Part shown: positions 1 to 10,163 of the stretch, piece after piece
How the letters are laid out: each line of letters begins with the position of its first letter
How positions within the stretch are numbered: the first letter of the stretch is position 1
Assembly: GCA_963765265.1 (NCBI GenBank)
Contig: CAVXVN010000005.1
Coordinates: 496,001 to 560,000 of the forward strand
Direction of reading: 5' to 3'
DNA length: 64,000 bases
DNA from: Bacillus_BD sp963765265
GTDB taxonomy: Bacteria; Bacillota; Bacilli; Bacillales; Cytobacillaceae
Program-made: the position numbers and the translations under genes
The notes under the pieces: generated by a model
The model's input: the letters and a program-made list of their open reading frames with translations, nothing else
Told to the model about the DNA's origin: nothing
Database searches by the model: none

Positions 1-3000
1 CCTTGTAATTGGTTCGGGTCCGATTGTTATTGGTCAGGCAGCCGAATTTGATTATGCAGGAACACAAGCATGTATGACATTAAAAGAAGATGGCTATGAA
101 GTCATTTTAGTCAATGATAACCCAGCAACGATTATGACCGATCACAGTTTTGCGGATCGAATTTATTTTGAGCCTTTAACAGTTGATATATTAGAGAAAA
201 TCATTGCAAAGGAAAGACCTGATGGTTTGTTGGCAACATTAGGCGGTCAAACTGGATTAAATTTAGCCTTTGAATTACACGAAAAGGGAATTTTAGCAAA
301 GTATGATGTTAAATTACTTGGGAGCTCAATCGAAGCGATCAAGAAAGGTGAAGACCGAGAAGCATTCCGACAATTGATGCATGAATTAAATGAACCTGTT
401 CCTGAAAGTACAATTGTACATGAGTTAGAAGAGGCTTTAGCGTTTGCAGAACAAATTGGATTTCCGATTATTGTTCGCCCAGCTTACACGTTGGGAGGAA
501 CAGGTGGTGGAATCGCTGACTCTATGGAAGAACTGACAAAATTAACGTTAGGTGGATTAAAGGAAAGTGCCATTCATCAATGTTTAATTGAAAGAAGTAT
601 TGCTGGATTTAAAGAAATTGAATATGAAGTGATGAGAGATGCAAATAACACCTGTGTGACGATCTGTAATATGGAGAATATTGATCCAGTGGGTATTCAT
701 ACGGGTGATTCTATAGTAGTAGCTCCATCTCAGACTCTTACAGATGAGGAATATCAAATGCTTCGATCTGCATCTATTAAGATCATATCAGCACTTGAAA
801 TCATTGGAGGCTGCAATATCCAGTTTGCTCTAGATCCAAATAGTAAAAACTACTACTTAATTGAGGTGAATCCAAGGGTAAGTCGATCATCCGCGCTCGC
901 TTCCAAAGCGACCGGTTATCCGATTGCCCGTATGGCAGCAAAATTATCAACTGGATATTTGTTAAATGAAATCATCAATCCAGTTACTGGAGATACGTTT
1001 GCTAGCTTTGAACCAGCATTGGATTATGTAGTGGTAAAGATTCCAAAATGGCCATTTGATAAATTTCCTTCTCTAGAGCGTAAACTGGGTACGCAAATGA
1101 AAGCAACTGGAGAAGTAATGGGTATCGATCGAAATATTGAAAGAGCCCTTTTAAAGGCAATACAATCATTAGAAATAGACGTTCATGACTTAAAGCTTCC
1201 AGCATTGAAATATACAAGTTTACATGATTTGAAAAAGGCAGTTCTTGAACAGACAGACCAACGTTTCTTCTTCCTAATGGAACTGTTGAGGAGAGAAGTT
1301 TCGATTGAAGAACTGCATGATCAGACGGGTATTGATTTATTTTTCCTACATTGTTTTAAAATGATGATTCTAATAGGAACAGGAAATTTCAGCATCATCA
1401 CTTGAAAAAGTATCAAAAGATCAACTCCAAATTTGGAAAGAAAAAGGGTTTAGTGATTCTTTTATTGCTACTGAATGGAATGTTGATGAGGAAGATATTC
1501 GGAATCTAAGAAAAAAATGGTCCATTCAACCGGTTTACAAAATAGTGGATACCTGTGCAGCAGAATTTGAAGCGAAATCTAATTACTTTTATTCAAGTTA
1601 TTTTGGTGAAAATGAACAGACTCCAAGCAATAAAAGAAAAGTAGGGATTATAGGGAGTGGACCTATACGAATTGGGCAAGGCATTGAGTTCGATTATTGT
1701 TCTGTACATGGCGTACTTGCTTTGAAGAAGGAAAATGTTGAAACCATCTTAATTAATAATAACCCGGAAACGGTTAGTACCGATTTTGCCATAGCTGATC
1801 GTCTTTATTTCGAGCCTTTAATTTTGGAGACGGTATTAAATGTAATTGAAAACGAGGGGATTTCCGAAGTTATTGTCCAACTTGGTGGACAAACAGCTCT
1901 GAATCTGGCAAAACAATTAGAGCAGTACGGAGTAAAGATTCTAGGCACTAATTCACAAGTTATTGACGTATTAGAGGATCGAGAACTGTTCTATCAATTA
2001 CTTGATCGTTTGGAAATTCCGCATATCCAAGGGGATATGGCCAATGATCAAGAACAGATTCAGTCCTTAGTAAATCAGTTTGGATTTCCAGTATTGATTA
2101 GACCATCCTATGTTATTGGTGGAAAAGGGATGGAAATAATCAACAATAGTATCGAATTGGAAAATTATTTACAAAACAGTGATATTCCATATCCTGTCCT
2201 TGTCGATCAGTTTATGCAGGCTTCTGAAGCTGAACTAGATTTAGCAGCAGATGGCAAAAATTTATGTATACCCGCCATAATGGAACATGTTGAAAAAACA
2301 GGTGTTCATTCAGGGGATAGCCTCTCTGTTCTGCCAGCACAAACATTAACAGAAATAGCGAAACAAAAGATGAAACAATATGCAGAAATGATTGTTCAAG
2401 ACCTTGGATATAAAGGTCTTATGAATATTCAATACATTGTGGATGGAGATTCTGTCTTTCTTCTAGAAGTAAATCCACGTGCAAGCCGAACGGTTCCAAT
2501 TGTCAGTAAAGTAACGGGTGTTCCACTTGTGCAAATTGCGACAAAAATATTGCTTGGGAAATATTATTTGTCAAAAGAAGAGATAGCCTATAATGGTAGA
2601 GATCTTCCATATGTTTGTGTGAAGTATCCAGTCTTCTCAAACTATGCATTAAAAGGTCTTGATTCAAAATTAAGTCCCGAAATGCGTTCTACGGGAGAAG
2701 GAATTTCAATTGCCGAAAGCTTTGAAGAAGCATTGCGAAAAGCATTCCATGTGGCATTAAAGGAAAAAAATGGAAAGTCCATTGTAGTAAGTACACTGGA
2801 TGGGCTCGAAAGCTTAAAGGATCTGACCGTTCAAGCCGGCATTACCTTTGTATTAGCGGATGATGCGGAATCTGAATTAAAGCATTCCAATACAATCGCC
2901 TATTATAATCCAGGGGATGTGTTGGAAGATAAAAGATTGCGGTCGATAGCAATAGGGAATCGTGTCATTACATTTACACAGAAAGAAAGTTTGGCTGCTT

Positions 3001-3098
3001 TCTTAATTGCATTATCAGTCAAAGAAATAAATATCAACTCTATCGAAGAATGGCACAAAAAATCAACATCAGAAGGAGACATGGAAGTAGTATGGTAA
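1..3098 (+). CDS. carB: Carbamoyl-phosphate synthase large subunit, 5' truncated by window edge, one frameshift
   Basis: Makes carbamoyl phosphate from bicarbonate, ATP and glutamine-derived ammonia for arginine and pyrimidine synthesis. The gene starts before the window; reading frame 2 gives LVIGSGPIVIGQAAEFDYAG from base 2, the start of the first ATP-grasp half, and the same signature returns in the second half as GSGPIRIGQGIEFDY near base 1653. The allosteric C-terminal region looks short, ending after the MGS-like start, as in the arginine-specific type. The frame breaks near 1376: dropping one G of the GG at 1376-1377 joins both halves into EQEISASSLEKVSKDQ. Followed by argF with a 7-base overlap, so this is probably the arginine-regulated copy. 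Family identity is certain; whether the frameshift is real is not. Confidence 0.95.
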
Positions 3099-4054
3099 AT
3101 GTACAAGAAATGGTAGAGCATGAATTAAATTTAAAAGGAAAAGATTTTTTAAAACTAGCTGATTTTACTCCTGATGAGATTTTAGGTTTAGTGTACAAAG
3201 CTAAAAAGTTAAAAGACCTTCACTTAGCTGGAATCGAGTATAAACCATTAAAAGGAAAAATCTTAGGAATGGTTTTTGAAAAATCTTCTACTAGAACTCG
3301 TGTTTCTTTTGAAGCTGGAATGCTGCAATTAGGTGGGCATGCCATATTTTTAAGCAGCAGAGATATACAAATAGGAAGAGGAGAACCAATTTCTGATACA
3401 GCTAAAGTACTGTCGCATTATTTGGATGGGATTATGATTCGTACATTTGGTCATGAAACAGTCGAGGAACTTGCTGAGAATGCTTCGATTCCTGTTATTA
3501 ATGGATTAACAGATTTATACCATCCAACACAAATATTAGCTGATTTCCTAACGATTCTAGAAAATAAAGGTGAGTTAAAGGGATTGAAATTGGCCTATGT
3601 GGGTGATGGAAATAATATGGTTCACTCTTTAATGATCGGTTGTGCAAAAATAGGTATGGATTTCTCTGTGGCCTGTCCAGAAGGATATAAACCAAATGAA
3701 GAAATTGTAGCCATAGCACAGAAGTTTGCTGAAGAAAGTGGTGCGAAAATCGTTGTAACAGAAGATCCAATTGAAGCTGTTAAGGATGCAGACGTACTTT
3801 ATACAGATGTTTGGGCAAGTATGGGTCAAGAAGAAGAAAATGAAATTCGTATGAAAGTATTTTATCCAAAGTATCAAATTAATGAAGAGCTTGTTCAACA
3901 TGCAAAAGATAATTATCTATTTCTTCATTGCTTACCAGCTCACCGTGGTGAAGAGGTAACAACTGAAATCATCGATGGAAGTCATTCTGAAGTATTCGAA
4001 GAGGCTGGCAATCGATTACATGCACATAAAGCTATTTTATGTGAATTTCTTTAA
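3092..4054 (+). CDS. argF: Ornithine carbamoyltransferase
   Basis: Transfers the carbamoyl group from carbamoyl phosphate to ornithine, giving citrulline, in the cytoplasm. The 320-residue protein shows the carbamoyl-phosphate site SSTRTR, the HPTQ motif and the ornithine-site HCLPAHRGEE, all diagnostic of OTCases. I chose ATG 3092 because it lies 13 bases after AGAAGGAG (3071-3078); an upstream ATG at 3050 would add residues unrelated to the family and overlap carB much more. It directly follows carB, which supplies its substrate. Length and motifs are normal. Confidence 0.97.
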   Translation: MVNVQEMVEHELNLKGKDFLKLADFTPDEILGLVYKAKKLKDLHLAGIEYKPLKGKILGMVFEKSSTRTRVSFEAGMLQLGGHAIFLSSRDIQIGRGEPISDTAKVLSHYLDGIMIRTFGHETVEELAENASIPVINGLTDLYHPTQILADFLTILENKGELKGLKLAYVGDGNNMVHSLMIGCAKIGMDFSVACPEGYKPNEEIVAIAQKFAEESGAKIVVTEDPIEAVKDADVLYTDVWASMGQEEENEIRMKVFYPKYQINEELVQHAKDNYLFLHCLPAHRGEEVTTEIIDGSHSEVFEEAGNRLHAHKAILCEFL

Positions 4055-4160
4055 TCGATAAAAATTTGCCTTTCCCTTCATTTTTAATCCTTAATTTTCC
4101 TTTATTAAATAGGCCTAAAATAGCCATAATAAGAGGTATAAAGGATAAGGGGGGATTGAA

Positions 4161-4340
4161 ATGGGGCAAAATCGTCAGTTTCGTGCAGGACAAAAAGCAC
4201 CTAATAACGGAATCTATATAGAAATTGGTGAAACAGGAAGTCCAGTAAATAATCCGCAGAGACTGAAGCTAAAGGCTGGGGATGCGTTTCCGGAAAACTC
4301 TAATCATAATCGAATTTGGACATATCAAAGAAAACCATAA
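4161..4340 (+). CDS. yjzC: YjzC family small protein
   Basis: A 59-residue protein beginning MGQNRQFRAGQKAPNNG and ending with the conserved ENSNHNRIWTYQRKP, which matches the YjzC family found next to argF in Bacillus. Its function is unknown. A GGGGGG stretch precedes the ATG, and a strong terminator follows at 4344-4381, so it is probably a single transcription unit. There is no signal peptide or membrane segment. Confidence 0.9.
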   Translation: MGQNRQFRAGQKAPNNGIYIEIGETGSPVNNPQRLKLKAGDAFPENSNHNRIWTYQRKP

Positions 4341-4343
4341 TAC

Positions 4344-4381
4344 AAGTAAAAAGGCCATCCCATGGGGTGGCCTTTTTACTT
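4344..4381 (+). terminator. Rho-independent terminator after yjzC
   Basis: A stem built on GGCCATCCC and GGGGTGGCC with flanking AAAAA/TTTTT tracts; the T run follows the hairpin on the + strand, and the A run makes it usable in both directions. Confidence 0.85.
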
Positions 4382-4420
4382 GCATTATGTTCCATCCTTT
4401 TATTTTTTTGAAAAAAAGTT

Positions 4421-4452
4421 TATAATAAACTTAAAGGTCAAAAAAGGTCAAA
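4421..4452 (+). promoter_or_regulatory. clpB promoter -10 and CtsR operator
   Basis: TATAAT lies at 4421-4426. Just downstream are two direct heptads GGTCAAA (4436-4442 and 4446-4452) separated by AAA, exactly the CtsR heat-shock operator layout. The second heptad runs into the Shine-Dalgarno AAAGGAGGG of clpB, so bound repressor would cover both the start of transcription and the ribosome site. A convincing -35 was not found. Confidence 0.88.
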
Positions 4453-4464
4453 GGAGGGTTTTGA

Positions 4465-7063
4465 ATGGACATTAATCGTATGACGGAAACGGTACAAACC
4501 GCCATAATGAATGCACAATCAATTGCTGTTAGAGAACAACAACAAGAAGTGGATGAGGCTCATTTATTTCTAGCCTTGCTTGAAGATACTGGAAGTTTAA
4601 TGAATTCTATTATAGAAAAAACCACCATCTCCGTGTCCGAATTGAATGATGAATTGCAACAAATTTTAGCAAAGAAACCTCGAGTTTCAGGTAGCGGGGT
4701 TGAACAAGGCAAGCTTTACATCACCAACCAATTACAAAGGGTTTTGGCGGAAGCTGAAAAATCAATGAAACAATTTAAGGATGAATATTTATCCGTCGAA
4801 CATATTTTGTTAGCAACTGCTTCTTTGCCGTCAGAAATCGGAAAACTTTTGAAAGCAAAAGGAGTTAATCTACAATCCTTATTGAAAATTATTAAAGAAA
4901 TAAGGGGGAATCAACGAGTGACAACTCAAAGTCCAGAAGGTACGTATGAAGTGTTGAAAAAGTACGGTCGAGATTTAGTTGAGGAAGTTCAAGCAGGTAA
5001 AGTAGATCCTGTCATTGGTCGGGACAGTGAAATCCGTCATGTGATTCGAATTTTATCACGGAAAACAAAAAATAATCCTGTACTCATTGGTGAACCTGGG
5101 GTAGGGAAAACTGCCATTGTAGAAGGACTAGCGTGGAGAATTGTTCGTAAGGATGTTCCTGAGGGATTGAAGGATAAAACGATATTCTCTCTTGATATGA
5201 GTGCTTTAGTTGCAGGTGCTAAATTTCGTGGGGAATTCGAGGAACGGTTAAAAGCCGTATTAAATGAAGTGAAAAAAAGTAATGGACAAATTTTACTTTT
5301 TATTGATGAGCTTCATACCATTGTTGGCGCGGGGAAAACAGAAGGTGCCATGGATGCTGGAAATATGCTAAAACCCATGTTAGCCCGTGGTGAACTTCAT
5401 TGTATTGGGGCAACCACACTAGATGAATATCGGAAATATATTGAAAAAGACCCTGCTTTAGAACGAAGATTTCAACAGGTGCTTGTTCAAGAACCAGATG
5501 TGGAGAACACGATTTCCATATTAAGAGGATTGAAGGAACGATTTGAAATTCATCATGGGGTCAATATTCATGATCGTGCTTTGGTAGCCTCTGCTACTCT
5601 TTCTGATCGATATATTACGGATCGTTTTTTACCAGATAAAGCAATTGATTTAATGGATGAAGCCTGTGCGATGATTCGAACAGAAATCGATTCGATGCCC
5701 TCTGAATTAGACGAAGTAACAAGAAAAGTTATGCAATTAGAAATTGAAGAGGCTGCATTAGCAAAAGAAAGTGATGAAGCTAGTAAAGAAAGACTGATCA
5801 ACCTTACAAAAAGAACTGGCAGAATATCGCGATCAAGCCAATACGATGAGAGCTAAATGGCAGCTTGAAAAGGAAGGAATTCAAAAAGTACAAGAAAAAC
5901 GTGAATTACTAGAAAAATTACGTCGTGAATTAGAAAAGGCAGAAAATGAGTATGACTTAAATAAAGCAGCTGAACTACGACATGGTAAAATTCCTGCTCT
6001 AGAAAAAGAGCTCCAACAGATGGAAGCAGAAGTAAATGGGAAACAAGGAGAAAGATTATTAAGAGAAGAGGTAACAGAAGATGAAATTGCAAGTATTGTG
6101 GCCCGTTGGACAGGAATTCCGGTTACTAAGCTTGTTGAGGGAGAACGAGAAAAACTTCTTCGTCTTGAAAGTATTTTACATGAGAGAGTAGTCGGCCAAA
6201 ATGAAGCAGTTGAATTGGTTTCAGATGCTGTATTAAGGGCTAGAGCAGGGATAAAAGATCCAAGACGTCCTATTGGTTCCTTTATATTTCTTGGTCCAAC
6301 TGGTGTAGGAAAGACAGAGCTTGCAAAAGCATTAGCGCAAAGTTTATTTGACAGTGAGGAACAGATGATTCGCATCGATATGTCTGAGTATATGGAGAAA
6401 CATGCAGTATCAAGGTTAATTGGGGCTCCTCCAGGATATGTTGGATACGAAGAGGGCGGACAATTAACGGAGGCGGTGAGAAGACGTCCCTATTCCGTCA
6501 TCCTACTTGATGAAATTGAAAAAGCACATCCTGAAGTATTTAATATTCTCTTGCAAATGCTTGATGACGGAAGGATAACGGATTCCGGCGGTCGAATGGT
6601 TGATTTCAAAAATACGGTTATTATTATGACATCCAATATCGGCTCTCAATTTTTACTTGATCGCAGGGAAGGTGAAGATGAAATTGGCGCCGAAACAAGA
6701 GATCGGGTGATGGGACAATTACGAAGCCATTTCCGACCTGAATTTTTGAATCGGGTGGATGAAATCATTCTATTTAAACCACTAACCTTACAAAATATTA
6801 AAGAAATTGTGACCAAGTTGATTACAGAACTACAAGTAAGACTTTCAGATCAGCAAATCCGATTGAGTATAAATGATGAAGCCAAAGAATTTATTGCAGA
6901 AAACGGTTTTGATCCCATTTACGGAGCACGTCCATTAAAACGGTTTATCCAAAGAAGTCTTGAGACGAAGCTGGCTCGTGCGATTATTGCTGGTGATATT
7001 CGTGAAAATCAAGAGGTCAAAATTATCGTGGAACATAATGAGATCAGTTTGGAAGTAAAATGA
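4465..7063 (+). CDS. clpB: ATP-dependent chaperone ClpB, one frameshift
   Basis: Hexameric AAA+ disaggregase that pulls polypeptides out of aggregates together with the DnaK system. Visible domains: a Clp N domain (about residues 1-145), AAA-1 with GEPGVGKT near 209, a coiled-coil middle domain (about 410-530, rich in E/K/L), AAA-2 with GPTGVGKT near 610 and a C-terminal small domain. The frame changes near 5806 inside the middle domain; removing one base (the A at 5806) restores ERLINLQKELAEYRDQANTM and a full-length protein of about 865 residues, the family norm. Preceded by a CtsR box and followed by a terminator, so it is a stand-alone heat-shock gene. B. subtilis 168 lacks clpB, so this organism differs there. 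The middle domain separates it from ClpC and ClpE. Confidence 0.95.
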
Positions 7064-7130
7064 TCATATAATTAAGATGTCTTTAAAATCATAAATCTTT
7101 CGTTCGTTAAAAGTTAAGATCTTAACAAAG

Positions 7131-7171
7131 AAAGAGTCATCCTGAGTTTGTAGTCAGGATGACTCTTTTAA
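7131..7171 (+). terminator. Rho-independent terminator after clpB
   Basis: A 15-bp stem AAAGAGTCATCCTGA / TCAGGATGACTCTTT around an eight-base loop, followed by TTTT. It lies between convergent clpB and the small gene on the minus strand and could serve both. Confidence 0.88.
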
Positions 7172-7198
7172 CCTTAAATTTCTTCTTGAATGTTATGA

Positions 7199-7390
7199 TT
7201 AATGTACTCCTTCTTTTCCACCTGAGGGTTCAGGAAGAATAGAAGATATAATGATGATAAGTACAGTTGAAATAACACCCAAAATGAGACCGGTTTCAAA
7301 ATGGAAAGAAACACCCAACATCGAACCAGCTACATAAGTAAGCATCTCCATAAGAAGAATAGTCCAAAATAAAGTTCCCAAATAGCGCAC
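7199..7390 (-). CDS. DUF2929 (YjzD-like) small membrane protein
   Basis: A 63-residue protein with two membrane segments (about 5-20 and 30-52), starting VRYLGTLFWTILLMEMLTYV. This pattern matches the DUF2929/YjzD family, which sits near argF-yjzC in Bacillus; its function is unknown. I chose the GTG at 7390 because GAGGTG stands just before it; a longer frame to 7435 would add an unrelated charged leader. It is convergent with clpB. YjzD identity rests on both sequence pattern and position. Confidence 0.72.
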   Translation of the reverse strand: MRYLGTLFWTILLMEMLTYVAGSMLGVSFHFETGLILGVISTVLIIIISSILPEPSGGKEGVH

Positions 7391-7653
7391 AGAATTCACC
7401 TCAAACTTTTTAAGATCCTTTTTATATCTTAGCATAACGGACTAAAATAATAAACACGATATTTATTATTTTAGTCTCTATAACTGGGCTTAATCCCATT
7501 CATTTTTGAACATAAACGCATACAATAATTATAAATGTTCAGAGTATAAGAGCAGCGTGACAGGAAGTTATTATTATCATTTATTACTAAATAAAGGTTA
7601 GATGAATGATATACAGAATATAGAATGAATCAAATAAAAAGGAGAGATCTGTG

Positions 7654-8392
7654 ATGGAGAGCCGGAACTTTCAATTGGATGCAGAATGGAATATTGTTCA
7701 CTACCCCGAACAACCTCTGGGTTTCGGTATCCTCATCATTGGGGATGAAAGACATTTTGTTGATCAGAACACAAGTTTTTGGCTACAAAATGAAGGGAAA
7801 GAATTTACAAATTCAATCTCTGCTAAAAGAGGGATATACAGTATTTTATAGCAATTTATATGGGAAGAATTGGGGAAGTGAAAAAGCTGTTAAATTGGCA
7901 AAACGATTATATGAACATATCATTCGTTCAGAGATAATGAATGATAAAATTCATATTATAGGTGAGGGTATGGGTGCATTAGTGGCACTCAAGTTGCTCC
8001 ATGATATGGATGAATATGTTCGATCCATCGTTTTGATTAATCCCATTTTATCCTTACAACATCATTTAGAACTAGAGAAGGATCGTAAGTTTTTTTATAA
8101 AAAATTAGTTAAGGAATTAGCTATTGCTTATGAGCAAGAGGGTGAACAACTCATTTTTCAATTAAAAAATGTCGATGATCCAACACTTTTTAGTTCTTCT
8201 GTACCAATAAAAATTATTCATGTTTTGGCAGATGGTAGGGCATACAAACAATCCGATTTATTAAATCAACTCTCGGATAAATGGAAGAATGAAAAAACTT
8301 CTATTTCCATTTGTTACGTTGTTCCTGAAAAAAGGCAGCAAATAGTGAACCAAATCATTCGTTTTTTTGAAAGTCATGAAGAATGGTTATGA
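7654..8392 (+). CDS. Alpha/beta-hydrolase-like protein, one frameshift
   Basis: About 245 residues after repair. The core has a strand-loop IHIIGEGMGALVALKLL that resembles a hydrolase nucleophile elbow (GxGxG), but the usual serine is replaced by glutamate-glycine-methionine, so catalysis is doubtful. The N-terminal segment ends in frame 1 and the rest runs in frame 2; one extra base in GGGAAAGAA near 7796-7803 explains it. ATG 7654 is preferred to GTG 7651 because AAAGGAGAG sits seven bases before it. By position it corresponds to B. subtilis yjaU, but I could not confirm that by sequence. Product role unknown. Confidence 0.6.
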
Positions 8393-8497
8393 AAAAGACC
8401 GTGAAATCAAGCTTGCCCTGTGAAGTAAGTCAGAAAATAATAACTGGTATTCGTTTTCCATACGTTCCTCTTATTCATTGTTAATGAATGATACTAG

Positions 8498-8543
8498 CCT
8501 CCCTATGCATAAGATGAAAGAAATGATCTTATGCATAGGGAGG
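8498..8543 (+). promoter_or_regulatory. Long perfect hairpin sequestering the ribosome site of the next gene
   Basis: Left arm CCTCCCTATGCATAAGAT (8498-8515) pairs perfectly over 18 bp with 8526-8543 around a ten-base loop. The right arm ends in AGGGAGG, the only good Shine-Dalgarno for the ATG at 8555. In any transcript spanning both arms this ribosome site would be buried. There is no T run, so it is not a normal terminator. Confidence 0.75.
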
Positions 8544-8554
8544 TCTAGGGATTT

Positions 8555-9366
8555 ATGGACAAGGTAATCATTGTTGGTACATATGAATTTATCGGATTTC
8601 AACTTTGTCTCTCGCTACTTGAACAAGGAAGAGAAGTGGTTGGTATTCATTTAAAAACGAATTCTAAAGATCCATTTTTAGAAGAAAAACGATTTGAAAT
8701 TGGCAGAAATAGTAATTTTACAGAACAAGATGAATCATACTTTGATTCATTTGAACCATTAGCATATCCGATGATCTTATTTATTGATTATTACAGTTAT
8801 TATTTTAAAAGAGAAGAAAAGAAACTGTCCTCCGTTATAGACACTAATTTCTTAAAAAAATATTCATTTCATTTCGTTCTAACCATACCCCTGCAACTCA
8901 TTCATGAGAAGAATCTTATAGAACTGCCCCTTTTTCAAAAATCTGATAAAGAGTGCACTCCATCAATTTTCTACTTACCAACTGTATACGGTCCCTGGCA
9001 GCCTATGAAATATGTTTTTCAACAAGCAATGAACAATCCTAATGGTCCAATCAGTCTAGATGATCGAGAATGGACAGAAGATGTACTTTACATTGATGAT
9101 GTTATGAGATATTATTCTGAAGGAATTGGAGGGTAAGAAGAAAAAAGTATACCTATTGAAAAGTAAAATAGAGGATCATTGGAAAAAAGTATCAAGTATA
9201 TTAGTAGGAGAATCTCCAATTGAAACCCACTCGACATAAGCTAAAACCGTTCAGCCAAGATATTACGGTTATCGATGTGGGAGCTACAGAACCTCAAGAT
9301 GGAATTGAAAATCAAAAGAGGCATTTATCTAGGTTAAAGAAGATCTGGAAATATAAATTTGAGTAG
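8555..9366 (+). CDS. NAD-dependent epimerase/dehydratase-like protein, two frameshifts
   Basis: Begins MDKVIIVGTYEFIGFQLCLSLLEQG, a Rossmann-type strand-turn-helix, and later has LPTVYGPWQPM and YIDDVMRY, features of extended short-chain dehydrogenases such as NAD-sugar epimerases. The glycine motif is weak (GxxxFIG). The frame breaks near 9134 and again near 9226; removing one base at each joins GKKKKVYLLKSKIEDHWKKV and then HKLKPFSQDITVIDVGATEP, ending at TAG 9364-9366. Repaired length is about 269 residues. Position matches B. subtilis yjaV; substrate unknown. The catalytic YxxxK is not obvious, so it may be a degenerate member. Confidence 0.6.
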
Positions 9367-9426
9367 CACGCAAATGAAAATTGAAAAAGCCTTGAAGTTT
9401 GTTTCTTATATTTAATAAAGTTAGTA

Positions 9427-9460
9427 AAAAGCTGACTTAGATTGAATCTAAGTCAGCTTT
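9427..9460 (-). terminator. Rho-independent terminator between convergent genes
   Basis: An almost perfect palindrome AAAGCTGACTTAGATT / AATCTAAGTCAGCTTT followed by T5 on the minus strand, directly after the stop of the minus-strand gene ending at 9467. It may also stop + strand transcription. Confidence 0.8.
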
Positions 9461-9466
9461 CCATAA

Positions 9467-9839
9467 TTAGTTTTTCATCCATTTATTTAAAACGGGGCCC
9501 ATTTTTCTCCATAATGGTTTAATATGTGAAATGGAGTTGAATAGATCATCGATATTTTTCATAAGTTCATCCTTATTGACATGTTTTAATAATTCGTCTA
9601 TTTGTGAATACTCAGGTTGTCTGTTTTCTTTGCCCCTTTCATGATTCCGTTTTCCTAAAAACCAATCATCTCTAGAAAAGTGATTCTCTGCATCAGCATT
9701 CTCTTCAGTGCTCTTTGAATCGTTCTTGATCATTCTTGATATCTGCTTTTGCTTCTACCCCTCTATTACCAAACATGAATAAATGAAATGAATCCTCACG
9801 ACGATCATTCGTGTTTTTTGATTTTGGTTTCTGATCCAT
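9467..9839 (-). CDS. Hypothetical charged protein, one frameshift
   Basis: I do not recognise this protein. Reading from ATG 9839, preceded by AAGGGGAGGG, gives MDQKPKSKNTNDRREDSFHL and reaches a stop after ERFKEH; removing one base near 9725 joins it to the frame that ends KPLWRKMGPVLNKWMKN at 9467, for about 123 residues. It is hydrophilic, with an N-terminal low-complexity part, an RDDWFLGKRN stretch in the middle and an amphipathic C-terminal helix with tryptophans. There is no signal peptide. It lies alone between convergent yjaV-like and divergent fabH. A small spore or cytosolic accessory protein is possible but unsupported. Confidence 0.6.
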
Positions 9840-9962
9840 TATAATTCCCTCCCCTTATATTATTTCCATTATTAAATTATGAAACAATATGGAAAAAGCG
9901 TAGACAATTGCCTTCATTCTTTTTGAAAAAAAGATAAGTAAGCAATTTCTTTGCTGATTAGG

Positions 9963-10008
9963 TTGCGAAAAAACTACTTTATAGGTTAAAATTAGTACCA
10001 AGTCATAA
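9963..10008 (+). promoter_or_regulatory. fabHF promoter with FapR operator
   Basis: A -35-like TTGCGA (9963-9968) and -10 TAAAAT (9987-9992) are spaced 18 bases. TTAGTACCAAGTCATAA (9992-10008) overlaps the end of the -10 and matches the FapR operator core (TTAGTACCTAGTCTTAA type), the malonyl-CoA-responsive repressor of Bacillus lipid genes. The rest of the 9840-10163 gap is AT-rich with nothing else recognisable. Confidence 0.82.
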
Positions 10009-10163
10009 TAATTGATATTAAAGATATTATTACAGTAACCAGCTCTGCTGATGTTTAACTTTGTTGTCACATATACGTTTAGCAATAGCAACAAGCAAAA
10101 TCAATGGGATAAAGGAAGAGATTTTCCTTAAAATAAAGAAAGCAAAAATATAAAGGAGTTGGC

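Noticed and set aside
5881..6375. 164-codon frame opposite clpB
   Set aside because: A mirror frame of a strongly conserved coding region; no promoter or ribosome site.
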